A DNA stretch of 64,000 nucleotides, taken from NCBI RefSeq assembly GCF_032362555.1, contig NC_083505.1, positions 6,687,501-6,751,500 of the forward strand. The letters run 5' to 3'. Below, in pieces: positions 34,701-44,778 of this stretch. The DNA is from Amyelois transitella. Taxonomy: Eukaryota; Arthropoda; Insecta; Lepidoptera; Pyralidae. The notes below the pieces were generated by a model that had not been told where the DNA came from, searched no databases, and saw only the letters and a list, made by a program, of their open reading frames with translations. Made by a program: the position numbers and the translations under genes. The first letter of the stretch is position 1; each line of letters begins with the position of its first letter.

Positions 34701-37700
34701 TAGCTATATAGCTAGTCATAGCCTTTCATGTCTTTGAGTTGACTATTGGGTCTGTCTATCCCCTAATGGATGAAAACGTGATAACATGCATGTATGTAGG
34801 TATATAAAGAATTTAATTTAAAAACAAGCATGGTGGTTAAATTTTTTTTCCTATTGCTGTGAGTTATTTAAGTAGCTGTTATTGTTTTTAGAACTACTCT
34901 GTTAGGCGGGGTTTGCCATCATTCTACTATCAAACAACAACAACAGAACCATTTCCTCGTATCATCCTTATTTATATTTCCTAATATCAGACAAATTGTC
35001 ATGGTCTATGTCATGGAATAGGTCTGCTCGAGTCCCTTCACTGCTTACTATTCCCACCAACTTGACCAACTATAGGCCACCCACTCGTTTTAAAAATACA
35101 GCTTTTTCGCGAATCCCACGAGAAATATTGTTTTTACTGGGATAATAGTACCTGTCCTTTTCCAGATTTAATTATATATACGCAAAATTTTAAGAAGATT
35201 GGTTAAGTAGATAACGCGTGAAGAGGTTACAAACAAACAAACATTTTCGTATTTATAATATCAGTTGGAATTGGGTTAGGGTTGAAATTTGGAAGGTAGG
35301 TTTTCAAAAACCTTTTTCAAAAATTTAACAAATTCATTTTATCAATTTAAATTTCAGCAATACGACCAGAAGAATATCAGAAGAAGGGTTTATGATGCAC
35401 TGAATGTATTGATGGCAATGAACATAATTTCAAAAGAAAAAAAAGAAATTCGGTGGTTGGGTCTGCCAACCAATTCAGTACAAGAATGTACATCATTGGA
35501 AAAAGAAAAACAAGCTAAACTAGAACAGATACAGAAGAAAACTCAACAGTTACAGGAACTTATCCTTCAGGTGAGCTGAAGTGCGGAATATAGTCTTATT
35601 TGTCAACTGATACAAATCACGTCAATTACATTTATTACCTACTAGCGGACCCGACAGACTTCGTTCTGTCATTCGATTGGTTCGATTTGAATTGAAGCAG
35701 TTCTTTGTTCTTACCTATTTTATAACAAACATACATATAGTCGCGTCTATGGGATATAGCAGGGTAGACAGAGCCAACAGTTTTGTAAAGACTGAAAGGC
35801 CTCGATCAGCTGCTTGGCTTGATGATAGAATTGAGATTTAAATAGTGACAGATTGCTAGCCCATCGCCTAAACTAGATTCCCAAGTTTATCCTATCCTAT
35901 TCCTTAGTCGCCTTTTACGACATCCATTGGTAAGAGATAGAGTGGTCCTATTCTTTTTTTTTATTAGTGCCGGGAACCAAACGGCACCTATTTTATAATC
36001 GAGGCAAAAAATCTGCTGAACAGAACTGTCACTCTGGTGACAGGGCGTGAACTTTATACGAAGGCAATAAAGCTCAAATTTACTCTACGTTTTAGCTAGA
36101 AAACGTTTGTATGGGAAAAAGAAAAGGGCTGTTTTTAAAGTTTTTCGGCAATTATTCCAATTTTTCACGCCGTAAAAACCACAGAAATTCAACGAACATA
36201 AAAAAAAATGACCAAATTGGTCCAGGCGTTGTTGAGTTGTGCGCTCACCAACACATTTTGCGATTAATTTTTTTCATATTATAAGTTTTATATAATTAAT
36301 AAATTAATTTATAATAGAAACTTGTGTTTTGTGTCAAATTTATGTAAATTGATTAATTTTATTCTCTCGATAGTGACTTTCGGCCATTACTTATTCTAAT
36401 AGTCTTTAAAACAATCAATTTTGATCAATATAGGTATCTAATATATCTACTAAACTCAAAATAAAAAGGAATCGCGTGCAATGTCGTTCGCCTTATAAAG
36501 CATTTAATGACGCCAAAGGGCGGGTAGGCGATATGCACGGCATTTTCGCTACGCTTCTTCGATATTTAATTTTTCGCCCCGAGATTTTAATTCTTCAATA
36601 ACTCATAACTTATTCCTTTTTTTGATATAATGTAAAATACAACTAACATAAGTTAGATACGTCATGCATGTAATGATCTACGTTACATGCATGACGTATC
36701 TAACTTATTTATTTGAATAAGGACTAATAGTGTATTGTTAAAAATTGGTTCGTAAATAACCCATCTTTTTACTGTTTTAAATAAACGGAAAAAAATGGGT
36801 ATTGTGGGTTATCCTTAGAAGATAGACATATACCACCGAGGACTTTTTTGTAGATCTATTAAAGAGGTACAATTCCACCATACATTGTTTTGTTATTACT
36901 CAAAAGGTTTTGGCAGCGTTTTTGAGGAAAGCTTCTGATCGGCTTAATTTTTCCGACCTATTGAACTAATTTGTTGTTGTAAATATCGTCAGTTTGTACA
37001 AAACCTAAACTTACTATATACTAACCTTCCTCAAGAGTTGCTCTATCTATTTGAAAACCGCATAAAAATCCGTCCCGTACTTTTCGAGTTTATCGCGAAC
37101 AGAGGCGGCGGGGGAGTTTTTTTTAATAATATATAGTGATACCCATCTCGGCTTTGTACGTGTAGCATTTTTACATATAGAAACATTTCTCATGAATGAA
37201 TGAATCTAGGGATAGGCACTCAAAATTGGGATTCTTCTTTTAGGCAATGGGCTAGCAACATGTTACTATGTGAATCTCAATTCTATCATTAAACCAAACA
37301 GCTGAACATGGCCTATTTTTTTTTTTCAATGCTGTAGGCTCTGTCTTCCCCGCAAGAGATATAGACGTGATTTTATGTATGTATTTTCTTGCAAAAACTT
37401 ATCTTACCTAATCCAGGGCTCCTCTCCAGAGAGGTAATGATTAAACCGGGACTAACTCCAGGACGAAGAATACACTTGTGATGTGTTGTGAGTATAATAA
37501 TAATATGCCAATAAATATGATGTTTTTCTTTTTACAGCATATATCATTTAAAAGTCTGATACAAAGAAATAAGGATGCAGAGAACAAGGGGGTAAAACCA
37601 TCACCCTCTTCAGCAATACATCTGCCTTTTATAGTTGTTAACACAAGTGACAAAGCTTTGATTGACTGTAGTATTTCTAATGATAAGTAAGTAAAAATAA

Positions 37701-39294
37701 TTTATATAATAAATAAAATTAATTAATTTTTTCCACACTTGTTATAGTTTTGTAATTGATCTGTGTTTGCCCGTAGAAACTATTAAAGATTAAACATCTA
37801 TATGTAACATACCCTTGTGTAAAATTTTTAGGGTAATGAATATCCTATAATTTAATTTTGGTTTGTTTGACAATTACGTAAAAACTACTAAGTAAAATTT
37901 AATGCGGTTCTCTTTTGCTGGTTAAAACAAGCAGAAGTAAGTTTAAAACTAAAAGTTTTATCTTGCTACGCAGTTTTATCTTGATGTTAGGTTGTATTAC
38001 AAGGTAATTTCTTGCTCAATATTGTTTCCAATCTTTTTTCAGGACAGAATATATGTTTAACTTTAATAAGAAATTTCAAATTTATGACGATATAGATATT
38101 TTGAAGAGGATGGGCCTTCTTTTTGGTATGTTATAATTGAATCCGTTAATAATAAAAAATATGTGATGCACTAGTTAGAAAAAATAAGAACCCCAGTAAA
38201 ATAGCGTGGTTGCCTGCAGAGGAAACATGACCCAGTGTTCTTACAAATCAAAACCACAGCATGTCAAGTTTATCTGTATCACCTAAGTAAGACTACACAC
38301 TGTAAGACCTCATCTTTGAATGCAGGTAGTGTTCAATAAAGGTTGGGTTCCCTTGCAAAGGTTGCTGCGGTCAGATGTAAAAACCTGATACCAATCTAGG
38401 ATCATGGTCAACCCTGGGCTCCTCTATGGATGTAATCGGGACTAACGCCAGGAAGAAGAATAAACTTAATTTTGTTTGTTTGTTGACCTTAATTGAAATA
38501 TCATCGCAAAAATATATTATAACGTTGATAAAAAAAAATGCTTGTAATTTTTTTTTTAGGTTTAGACAAAGGAGAATGTTCAGAAGAAGACATAGAGAGG
38601 GCAAAATCTATGGTGCCAAAATCATTGGAGCACTATGTGGAACGTAAGTTTTTCGTAACTATTCCTTTTCTAAGCTGTGCTTTTGAAAAAAAGTAGGTAA
38701 CTGGCTTAGTTTGAACTGCCAACATCAAATAAATTGCTTAAATAACAATCACTTTTAAAAGCCAAATTACCTATTATATATTGAAATCTATACTAATATT
38801 ATAAAGCTGAAGAGTTTGTTTGTTTTAACGCGCTAATCTCAGTAACTACTGGTTCGAATTGAAAAATTCTTTTTGAGTTGAATAGCCCATTTATCGAGGA
38901 AGTCTTTAGGCTATTTAAAATCATGCTGCAATAATAAGGAGCAAAGAAATAATGGAAAATGTGAAAAACCGAGGAAAATTATTCATCCTTGAGGGCTTCA
39001 ATAATGCCCAAAATAACTTATAGTATAGTCGAGGGCACAGCTAGTAAATTATAATAAGCATTTTAGCTTTATTAATCGACAAACTTATTAACAGTATCAC
39101 TTATTTTTTCAGAAATGGGGAGAGGAGTTGTAACAAAATTATCAACATTACTTGAGGAGGAAGAGCTAGAGGATTTGGAAGAGGATTCTCTGGAAGATAC
39201 CGGGGAGGCCGAGGGTGAAGGGGAGGGCGATGAGGAGGCAGACGAGCCCGACGGCAATGAGTACAGCGACGACAGCAGCGACGTTGACGTCTAG
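30047..39294 (+). CDS. Dp: E2F dimerisation partner Dp (TFDP family), 11 exons, 457 aa
   Basis: Exons: 30047-30092, 30391-30512, 30779-30824, 31618-31712, 32768-32952, 34454-34622, 35358-35570, 37538-37686, 38043-38125, 38560-38643, 39113-39294. Phases are consistent and sum to 458 codons with the stop. Known role: nuclear winged-helix factor that pairs with E2F to control G1/S genes. Seen here: basic KRRKH at about 168-172; DNA-binding domain from [15 protein letters not shown] (exon 6) through [20 protein letters not shown] (exon 7, RRxYD at about 230-234) to WLGLPTN; coiled coil rich in Glu/Lys/Gln at the end of exon 7; marked-box-like region VIVNTS...CSISND in exons 8-9; acidic Glu/Asp tail in exon 11. 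The start codon is the ATG whose frame splices into exon 2; the residues before that exon's own Met are in frame, so a start inside exon 2 is also possible. Every repeat lies in introns. Confidence 0.95.
31757..31791 (+). repeat. (ATTT)n microsatellite, Dp intron 4
   Basis: About nine ATTT units. Confidence 0.85.
31925..32575 (+). mobile_element. RTE-like LINE, 3' part, in Dp intron 4
   Basis: Plus-strand pieces [60 protein letters not shown] and [20 protein letters not shown] in three frames, ending GTGATTTTATGTATGTTTG. The 5' boundary is unclear; an (ATTT)n run lies at 31757-31791. Confidence 0.8.
33303..33420. mobile_element. 118-bp palindromic MITE with 8-bp target duplication, in Dp intron 5
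   Basis: Perfect 32-base terminal inverted repeats at 33303-33334 and 33389-33420 (outer end GGTTTGTTCCCATTCAGTCA). The direct repeat AACACTTC flanks both sides (33295-33302 and 33421-33428). An 8-bp duplication is typical of hAT-type transposons, though the termini do not start with the usual CAG. The 54-base centre is not coding. Confidence 0.85.
33644..33897 (+). repeat. full-length SINE copy in Dp intron 5
   Basis: Best complete copy: GTGCCGTGTGGTTCTCGGCA head, GATGTCGTAAAAGGCGACTA body, AAACAGCTGAACGTGG block, CAGTCTTTTAAAGACTG hairpin, then CCCCGCAAGAGATATAG and a (TATG) tail. Confidence 0.85.
33994..34189 (+). repeat. rearranged SINE copy in Dp intron 5
   Basis: A short inverted piece (GACTGAAAGGCCACATTCAG) is followed by the normal body and tail; GGGATGTCCCTTGCAGG inside the tail is itself a small inversion. 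Confidence 0.55.
34662..34800 (+). repeat. SINE copy, 3' half, in Dp intron 6
   Basis: Begins GGGCTTGCAACCTATTTGAA and ends with CATGCATGTATG; diverged. Confidence 0.5.
35640..36260 (+). repeat. older repeat split by a SINE, Dp intron 7
   Basis: Begins near AGCGGACCCGACAGACTTCG and continues after the SINE to AATGACCAAATTGGTCCAGG. I recognise this style of non-autonomous lepidopteran repeat, but no second copy lies in the window. Confidence 0.4.
35726..35985 (-). repeat. full-length SINE copy in Dp intron 7 with target duplication
   Basis: Flanked by the 13-bp duplication ACCTATTTTATAA at 35713-35725 and 35986-35998. The minus-strand element starts GCCGTTTGGTTCCCGGCAC and is 260 bases long, which defines both ends of the family. 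It sits inside another, older repeat (35640-36260). Confidence 0.9.
36648..36708. repeat. perfect 26-base inverted repeat with 9-base loop, Dp intron 7
   Basis: Arms 36648-36673 and 36683-36708 are exact reverse complements (inner TACGTCATGCATGTAA). As RNA it would fold into a strong hairpin. No target duplication was found around it. Confidence 0.85.
37197..37385 (+). repeat. SINE copy, 3' two thirds, in Dp intron 7
   Basis: Runs from AGGGATAGGCACTCAAA to GACGTGATTTTATGTATGTA, with an expanded T run replacing the hairpin's first arm. Confidence 0.65.
38787..39044 (+). mobile_element. short Helitron-like element, family A, in Dp intron 10
   Basis: Same ends as the copy at 27406 (A|TCTATACTAATATT...CACAGCTAG|T) with a longer interior. 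It ends about 70 bases before the last Dp exon without touching its acceptor. Confidence 0.75.
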
Positions 39295-39559
39295 CGAAAC
39301 ATATTATTTACTTAGATGTTAATGTTAAAATTGTGAGCTAAGCCTATGCAATATGTTACTTGAGAAAGTGTGCGGTCATGTTAATTCAGAAATACAACGA
39401 CTTGGTACAAAATATCTTCAAAGTGTAGTTTTTCTTTATAAAAGATGTATAATTGTCCTGGCCCTCAGGAAAAGCCTGCCCTATGGCTTAAAGGGAGGTG
39501 ATTAAAGACTGTGCAGTTGCCTTCAAATTATAGTTATCAGATATGCTACAGATCGTAAT

Positions 39560-39571
39560 AATAAAAATAAA
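39560..39571 (+). terminator. Dp polyadenylation signals
   Basis: Two adjacent AATAAA hexamers at 39560-39565 and 39566-39571, 266 bases after the Dp stop and before the first downstream repeat (39665). Confidence 0.55.
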
Positions 39572-39664
39572 CAATACTTTTTGGAATAGAGTTCATATTA
39601 CATACCATCTAATTAAATGAAACTTTAAATATAGATTTTTTCTATTTCTACATCTATACTTATA

Positions 39665-39867
39665 CAAGAGGCCGCCCGCGACTTCGTCCGCGTGGAATCA
39701 TTCCCGCGGGGACTCCGGGATAAAAAGTAGCCTATATGTTATTCTGGGTCTTCAGCTACCCACATATTAAATTTCATCGTAATCGGTTCAGTAGTTTTTG
39801 CGTGAAAGAGTAACAAACATCCATACATACCTACTCACAAACTTTCGCATTTATAATATTAGTAGGA
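39665..39867 (-). mobile_element. Helitron-like element, family B
   Basis: On the minus strand it begins A|TCCTACTAATATTATAAATG and ends in GTCGCGGGCGGCCTC; the last bases (CTTG) are degraded relative to CTAG. Confidence 0.6.
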
Positions 39868-39871
39868 TAGG

Positions 39872-40290
39872 ATTACAGAAGCACGAAAGCAGAATAAATG
39901 CAGTGGAAATGAGAGCGTAAAGGAGTATGTTGGGTGTGAAATTGAGTGACCGGATAAGGAACAGCGTGATAAGGGAATGTTGTGATGTGAAAGATGTAGT
40001 TACAGGAATAGAAAAGGGTATGTTGAGATGGTTCGGTTATGTGGAGAGGATGAATGAAAACAGGTTGACTAAGCAGATATACGAAGGGAAGACCTAGACG
40101 AACGTATCTTGATCAAATTAAGGACGTCCTGGTAAAGGGTCAGGTCAAAAGTACCCGAAACCGCCGAGCTTGCATGAAGAGAGTTATGAATGTGGATGAA
40201 GCGAAGGAAATATGCAGAGATCGTGGCAAGTGGAAAGAGGTAGTCTCTGCCTACCCCTCCGGGAAAGAGGCGTGATTTTATGTATGTATG
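39872..40290 (+). mobile_element. RTE-like LINE, 3' end, downstream of Dp
   Basis: Same 3' block as the copies at 12199 and 31925, with stops in every frame, ending CCTCCGGGAAAGAGGCGTGA and TATG repeats at 40278-40290. It is sandwiched between two Helitron-like elements. Confidence 0.8.
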
Positions 40291-40472
40291 CACTTATATT
40301 ACAAAGCTGAAGAGTTTGTTTGAACGCGCTAATACAACATCACGCTGCAATTATAAAGAGCAAAGAAATAATTGAATATATGTAAAAAACAGGGAAAATT
40401 ATTCATCCTTGAGGGCTTCAGTGATGCCCAAAATGACATATTCCACGCGGACGAAGTCTCGGGCACAGCTAG
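40291..40472 (+). mobile_element. Helitron-like element, family A, 5' eroded
   Basis: Interior and 3' end (GGGCACAGCTAG|T) match family A; the TC start is lost where it adjoins the RTE tail. Confidence 0.65.
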
Positions 40473-40715
40473 TCACTTATATTCAGCCTCTGTGATTGGG
40501 CATAAACTAAACCAAATTATAGTTCACAACAAGTAATGACTTTTGTTTAATTATGTTTATAAATTTTTAAAAATGTCTATTTCGTGCTATGTGATATTAT
40601 CTATTTTAAACGTTTTGACACTACAAATGTTGGATTCGGGGGATTTACTCTTTCATTATATCAAAAAAATACACTACATAGTATTTCAAAAGCTAAATAA
40701 TATATTTCTAGTTTG

Positions 40716-40721
40716 TTTATT
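40716..40721 (-). terminator. COPS9 polyadenylation signal overlapping the stop codon
   Basis: On the minus strand the hexamer AATAAA contains the TAA stop (40719-40717). The next bases are A-rich and no other AATAAA is close downstream, so the 3'UTR may be only 20-30 bases. Confidence 0.5.
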
Positions 40722-43700
40722 TTAAGTCGTCGTCATCAAACAGATCTTCGAAATCTGAAATGTAAACAAAAAAAAATACATTACAAACAAATATTGATAA
40801 TGGCCAAAATAATTCTTAAAATGAAACAATTGAGGTAAAAGAATAGGCTAGTTGACTGTATTAAAAATATACATTTCTTTTATGTCATCCGTCTTAATAT
40901 TATTTTTTTGGAGCGATTTGTAATAACGCGAGATAAAGATATTGCATTATTTTAACAAAATCCGTCTCAGAAAATTACGTTTTTTTTATGCAGCTGTCAC
41001 GTGACTAAAAACGAACGTGATTGGCTATTTCTATTATGACGTCAATTATCCATAAACAGACTGTGGATCGTACCGTACCGTTACTTAGTGTTCGCTGTTA
41101 TTTTTCAAGATTTTATAAGTGTTTGATCGCTCAGGATTACTCAGATATATACCTATGTATTTAATAATGGAAACCAATTCCGCGAAAGCTGACAGTCGAA
41201 ACCTACTCAAAGTGGACGCAATAATGGTTGGCGTCTTCTTCAAAGACAATCCAGATTTCTATGCTGCCGAACTGAGGAATGTGAAAACATCAATGTAAGT
41301 ATATCTTGGTAACCACTGATCTTAGATCATGATCTGAAACCACTTCTTGCGAATATTCAAATCCATCGGCAAAGAAAAAAACAGTTTCGTAGGAGATTTT
41401 ATTGTTGTATTAGTGCATTGAGGCACTGCACAACCTTTATAGGAACTCATTTTAATAATTTTCACACATATGACGTGGCACAAGTTAAATAAAACAAGAG
41501 AAAATCAAAACTTTTCGAAACACCAACAAGCTTTGTATGATATTTACACGAAATTTACGTCACTGCATGCCATGGCCGCCATATTGCTAAAAGTCGCGTT
41601 TTGGCGGCATATTTAAATATTTCATTTTCTTTTTCGATTTTTTAATAAAATAGCTGTAATAAAGGCAGAAAAGCATTTTTGTAGGGCTCCTTATAAACAA
41701 ATAAATACCCTAAGATGGTTTTTAGAACTTTGTCAAATAGCCTATTGGGTTCCTTATTCTGACAAAATGCAGTGTAGTTTATTGGTATTTGTAGAAATAA
41801 TCAACTATGAGTGTCACAGGAATTCACTTACAATTAGTGTATCAAAATTCAATGGATGAAACATGTCAGGAAGCAGGCAATGAGCTAGCAACCTCTCGCT
41901 AGTTGAACCTTACATTTTCACGTGGCCTTTCAGTCTTTTCAAGAATTGGCTCTATTAATCATTTAAGGGATAAAGTCATCATTGCATGTATGTAAAGTAT
42001 CACATACATCTTCAACAGTCCTGTTCAATCTTCAATTTGTTATATTATTTTTTTATGATGAATACAGACCGATATGTACCTACTACAGATTTTAAGATTA
42101 ATCATACCTACCATTAAAAAAGTCGGCATGCACAGCCTTTTCATTTGCTGCTAAATCCATAAGTAAATTAGATGGTCCACCAGCCTAAAAATAAATAGAA
42201 AATGTATAATAATATGTAGTTGTATTGAAATGGTTAAATATGTATTTAAGAAAATATAATACATATACTTTATTCCTGACACCAATATAAAAAAGAATAT
42301 GACCACTCTTTCTCACAGATGTCGTAAAAGGCGACTAAGGTATAGAGGTATAAAATTGTGATTCTTATTTTTGGTGATGGGCAAGCCTGTCACTTCGATT
42401 TTAAATTGTATCATTAATACCTACATACATAAAATCAATTCTTTTTCCCGGAGGGGTAGGCAGAGACAAAGCTATACTAATATTATAAAACTGAAGCTGT
42501 TTGTTTGTTTGAATGCGCTAATCTCAGAAACTACTAGTTTGAATTGAAAAATTCTTTTTGCATTGAATAGACAATTTATTAAGGAAGGCTTTAGGCTATA
42601 TAACATCACTACAACTATAAGGAGCAAAAAAATAATGGAATATGTGAAAAAAAACGGGGAAAATTATTCATCCTTAAGGGCTTCAATGATGCCTAAAATA
42701 ACTATTCCACGCAGATGAAGTCGCGGGCATAGCTAATATAGTATATTATTTAACCTTTATTTAAATTTATCTGCTGGCTCTTGTTACCTCACAAGGGATA
42801 TAGACATGATCATATGCACGAATGAATGATAAACTTTGTAATGACGATAATTGCACCTGGGGATCAAGTAAATATGGTGTAAAAGGACTGTTCATTATGC
42901 AACAGACAATACCATACTGCCATCCTCAAACTATAAACCTCCTTTTATGGTTCTAAAACAGCTGCTTTTTAGCTTGAGGGTGGCACCATAGTTTACAGTT
43001 TATACTTCTCAGCTCCCTAAGCACTGATCAGTGCACTTGCCTCAACTACTTAAGCTCTACCTGCTGCCTGCTGCCTGCTGCCCTACCAGCCACGTTTTTA
43101 TTTGATTTTGAGTATTGAATGCTCCTATAAGTCTGGGAATACTCCTTTCTCCCTCAAAAAAATGATTTCCCAAGGCAGATGCCGCTTTAAATCAGATTGC
43201 GGGTTCAGCAGCTCAGAGGTTAATTAAAAATAATAATTTGATGACAAAAATCAAAAACTAATGGAACAATAACCTTGCACCCCCAAGTTAACATTAAGTG
43301 TAGGTATCTAACACAGAATAAAGGGACTAGTGCAGCTATACTCAAACGCATGCAGCCCCGCCAGGCTTTTTTAAATTGGGCCACTTTGAAGTTCCTATGC
43401 TTCATTCAATTTTAAGAAGATTCAAAAGCCTTCAGCAGGAACTGGAAAGTGAGCAAAACACTGTAATTTTACATCAAGTTACTATGTAAAATCAATATAG
43501 TAAATACACTGTTACCCTTGATTTACTTTTTATTTATCACTTAATAATTTTTTTGCTTGCGGCCCAGGATCCCATGACGGAAACGGTTTTTGGCTCAAGT
43601 ATAAAAAAGGTTGAGTATGGATGGACTAGTGTTAATAGGGGCAAAATAACAAGTCAGATTTTAACCCCTGATCCATTATGGTTCAGTCAATTAACCTACC

Positions 43701-43768
43701 TCTTCCAAATCCATATAGGGTCCCACACCCTCTGGGAACATTTCATCTGCTGCTACAGTAGGTTTCAT
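40717..43768 (-). CDS. COPS9: COP9 signalosome subunit 9 (CSN9), 3 exons, 59 aa
   Basis: Exons 43768-43700, 42184-42112 and 40754-40717, all GT-AG, phases 0 and 1, total 60 codons with stop. The protein begins MKPTVAADEMFPEGVGPYMD, continues through LLMDLAANEKAVHADFFN across exon 2, and ends FEDLFDDDDLK. This is nearly collinear with vertebrate COPS9 (57 aa), a small acidic peptide that binds the signalosome, the complex that removes NEDD8 from cullins. The acidic C-terminal run is the part known to tuck into the complex. The gene is too fragmented for ORF finders because exons are 38-73 nt. An AATAAA overlaps the stop codon. Intron 1 carries a Helitron and SINE pieces, intron 2 a separate plus-strand exon. 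Confidence 0.95.
41167..41294 (+). CDS. putative first coding exon of an unidentified gene (42 codons plus 2 nt)
   Basis: An ATG opens 42 codons (starts METNSAKADSRN, contains VDAIMVGVFFKDNPDFYAAE) and ends at a strong GTAAGT donor at 41295, phase 2. About 150 bases upstream look like a promoter/5'UTR: GC-richer, CACGTGAC near 40998, TGACGTCA near 41037. From memory, multi-copy lepidopteran proteins with a SWIM-type zinc finger begin similarly (KVD...F...NPDF...E.R..KTS); I could not check this and could not find the following exon in the window. It lies in COPS9 intron 2 on the opposite strand, so it may be a nested gene, an alternative first exon of a distant gene, or a dead partial duplicate. 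Confidence 0.4.
41868..41997 (+). repeat. SINE copy, diverged, in COPS9 intron 2
   Basis: GGCAATGAGCTAGCAACCT to GCATGTATGTA, with a deletion before the ACGTGGCCTTTCAGTCTTTT block. Confidence 0.5.
42271..42432 (+). repeat. SINE head and body in COPS9 intron 1
   Basis: Starts at the end of the head (TCCTGACACCAATATAAAAA) and carries GATGTCGTAAAAGGCGACTA; truncated before the hairpin and joined to an RTE 3' end at about 42418. Confidence 0.6.
42418..42466 (-). mobile_element. RTE-like LINE, extreme 3' end
   Basis: Minus strand reads CTGCCTACCCCTCCGGGAAA and a TATGTATG tail; only about 50 bases are present. Confidence 0.5.
42472..42736 (+). mobile_element. Helitron-like element, family A, in COPS9 intron 1
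   Basis: TATACTAATATTATAAAACT start and GGGCATAGCTAA|T end, a CTAA variant of the CTRR terminus. It lies directly after an RTE 3' remnant. Confidence 0.65.
42768..42828 (+). repeat. SINE 3' end fragment
   Basis: TGCTGGCTCTTGTTACCTCA, GGGATATAGACATGATCATA and a decayed tail. Confidence 0.4.
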
Positions 43769-43969
43769 TATTTAAGATTATGTTAAGCTGAAAAAAAAGG
43801 TTCAAAGTAGGTACAGTACAAGATAAGTCACAAGGTGTGCCACAGAAAAATGACCCTACCACAATTTAGGAAATTGTAAAAATTGGGTTTAAATGAAGCC
43901 CATCTGACCTCCGTAGCTGTTGATAGGACATTCTTAGCCTTGGTTCTACCTGGTGTAGAACAAAGGCTA

Positions 43970-44006
43970 TCACCTACTACATATATAGGCTATATATAGT
44001 AGGTGA
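43970..44006. repeat. near-perfect palindrome near COPS9 start
   Basis: TCACCTACTA...TAGTAGGTGA with an ATATAT centre and a 2-base offset, about 200 bases upstream of the COPS9 start codon. The words TACCTGGTGTAGA and TACCTGGTATAGA flank it, suggesting a local duplication. Confidence 0.6.
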
Positions 44007-44566
44007 ATCATGGTTTTACCTGGTATAGAGTGGATAGTGACTACACAACAGTAGCACAATCTACCCTACATTCGTTGACTAAGTACCTACTTTACACTGT
44101 CCAAGCCAGATCATTTTGGGTATGTATTTTAGAGCTCTTCTTAAAAAAGCGACTAAAAATAAATTCAAAAAGGTTTTAAGGCACAATATTTATATCCACC
44201 TTTGGTTAATTGAACTTTTATTTTTTCTACCATGTAAAACAACAAGAATGGATTTACCAATGAGAATAACTAAAATACGTTTTTATCAATCACAAACAAA
44301 AACAAGGTTACAATGTCAACGCAATGACATGACAAGCAATGTCATACATATGACTTTGATAATTCAGGCCATTCCACAATTTCTATGGTTTCACACTAGT
44401 GTAGGTTGCCTTGGTGCAGCTAAAGCTGCTACCTAGTATCTATTAGAGTATTAGACCATTCGATATTAAGACTATCTTCCTCTTACATCATTTAAAATGG
44501 CATGTGGCGCTCAAACAGGAGATGCCGCCCTGCCTGCCTGCCGCCTGCCTGTATCAAATTTCAAGT

Positions 44567-44778
44567 GCCGTGTGGTTCCCGGCACCATTACAAAAAAGAT
44601 TAGGACCACTCCATCTCTTTCCCACGGATGTCGTAAAAGGCGACTAAGGGAAAGGCTTATAAACTTGGGATTCCTCTTTTAGGCGATGGGCTAGCAACCT
44701 GTCACTATTTGAATCTCAATTCTATTACTGAGCCAAACAGCTGAGCGTGGCCTATCAGTCTTTCCAAGACTGGTAGTA
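44567..44778 (+). repeat. SINE copy, 3' truncated against the gypsy fragment
   Basis: A well-preserved head and body (GTGCCGTGTGGTTCCCGGCA onward) stop at CCAAGACTG; the next base belongs to the Ty3/gypsy fragment. Confidence 0.8.

Noticed and set aside
39072-39257. Serine-rich minus-strand ORF
   Set aside because: It is the antisense of the acidic Glu/Asp tail encoded by the last Dp exon.
43553-43786. 77-codon plus-strand ORF over COPS9 exon 1
   Set aside because: The minus strand encodes the conserved COPS9 N-terminus with a proper donor; this frame is antisense.
44116-44436. 106-codon plus-strand ORF upstream of COPS9
   Set aside because: No domain, no coding-like pattern, and the sequence is low-complexity Lys/Ile-rich as expected from AT-rich DNA.
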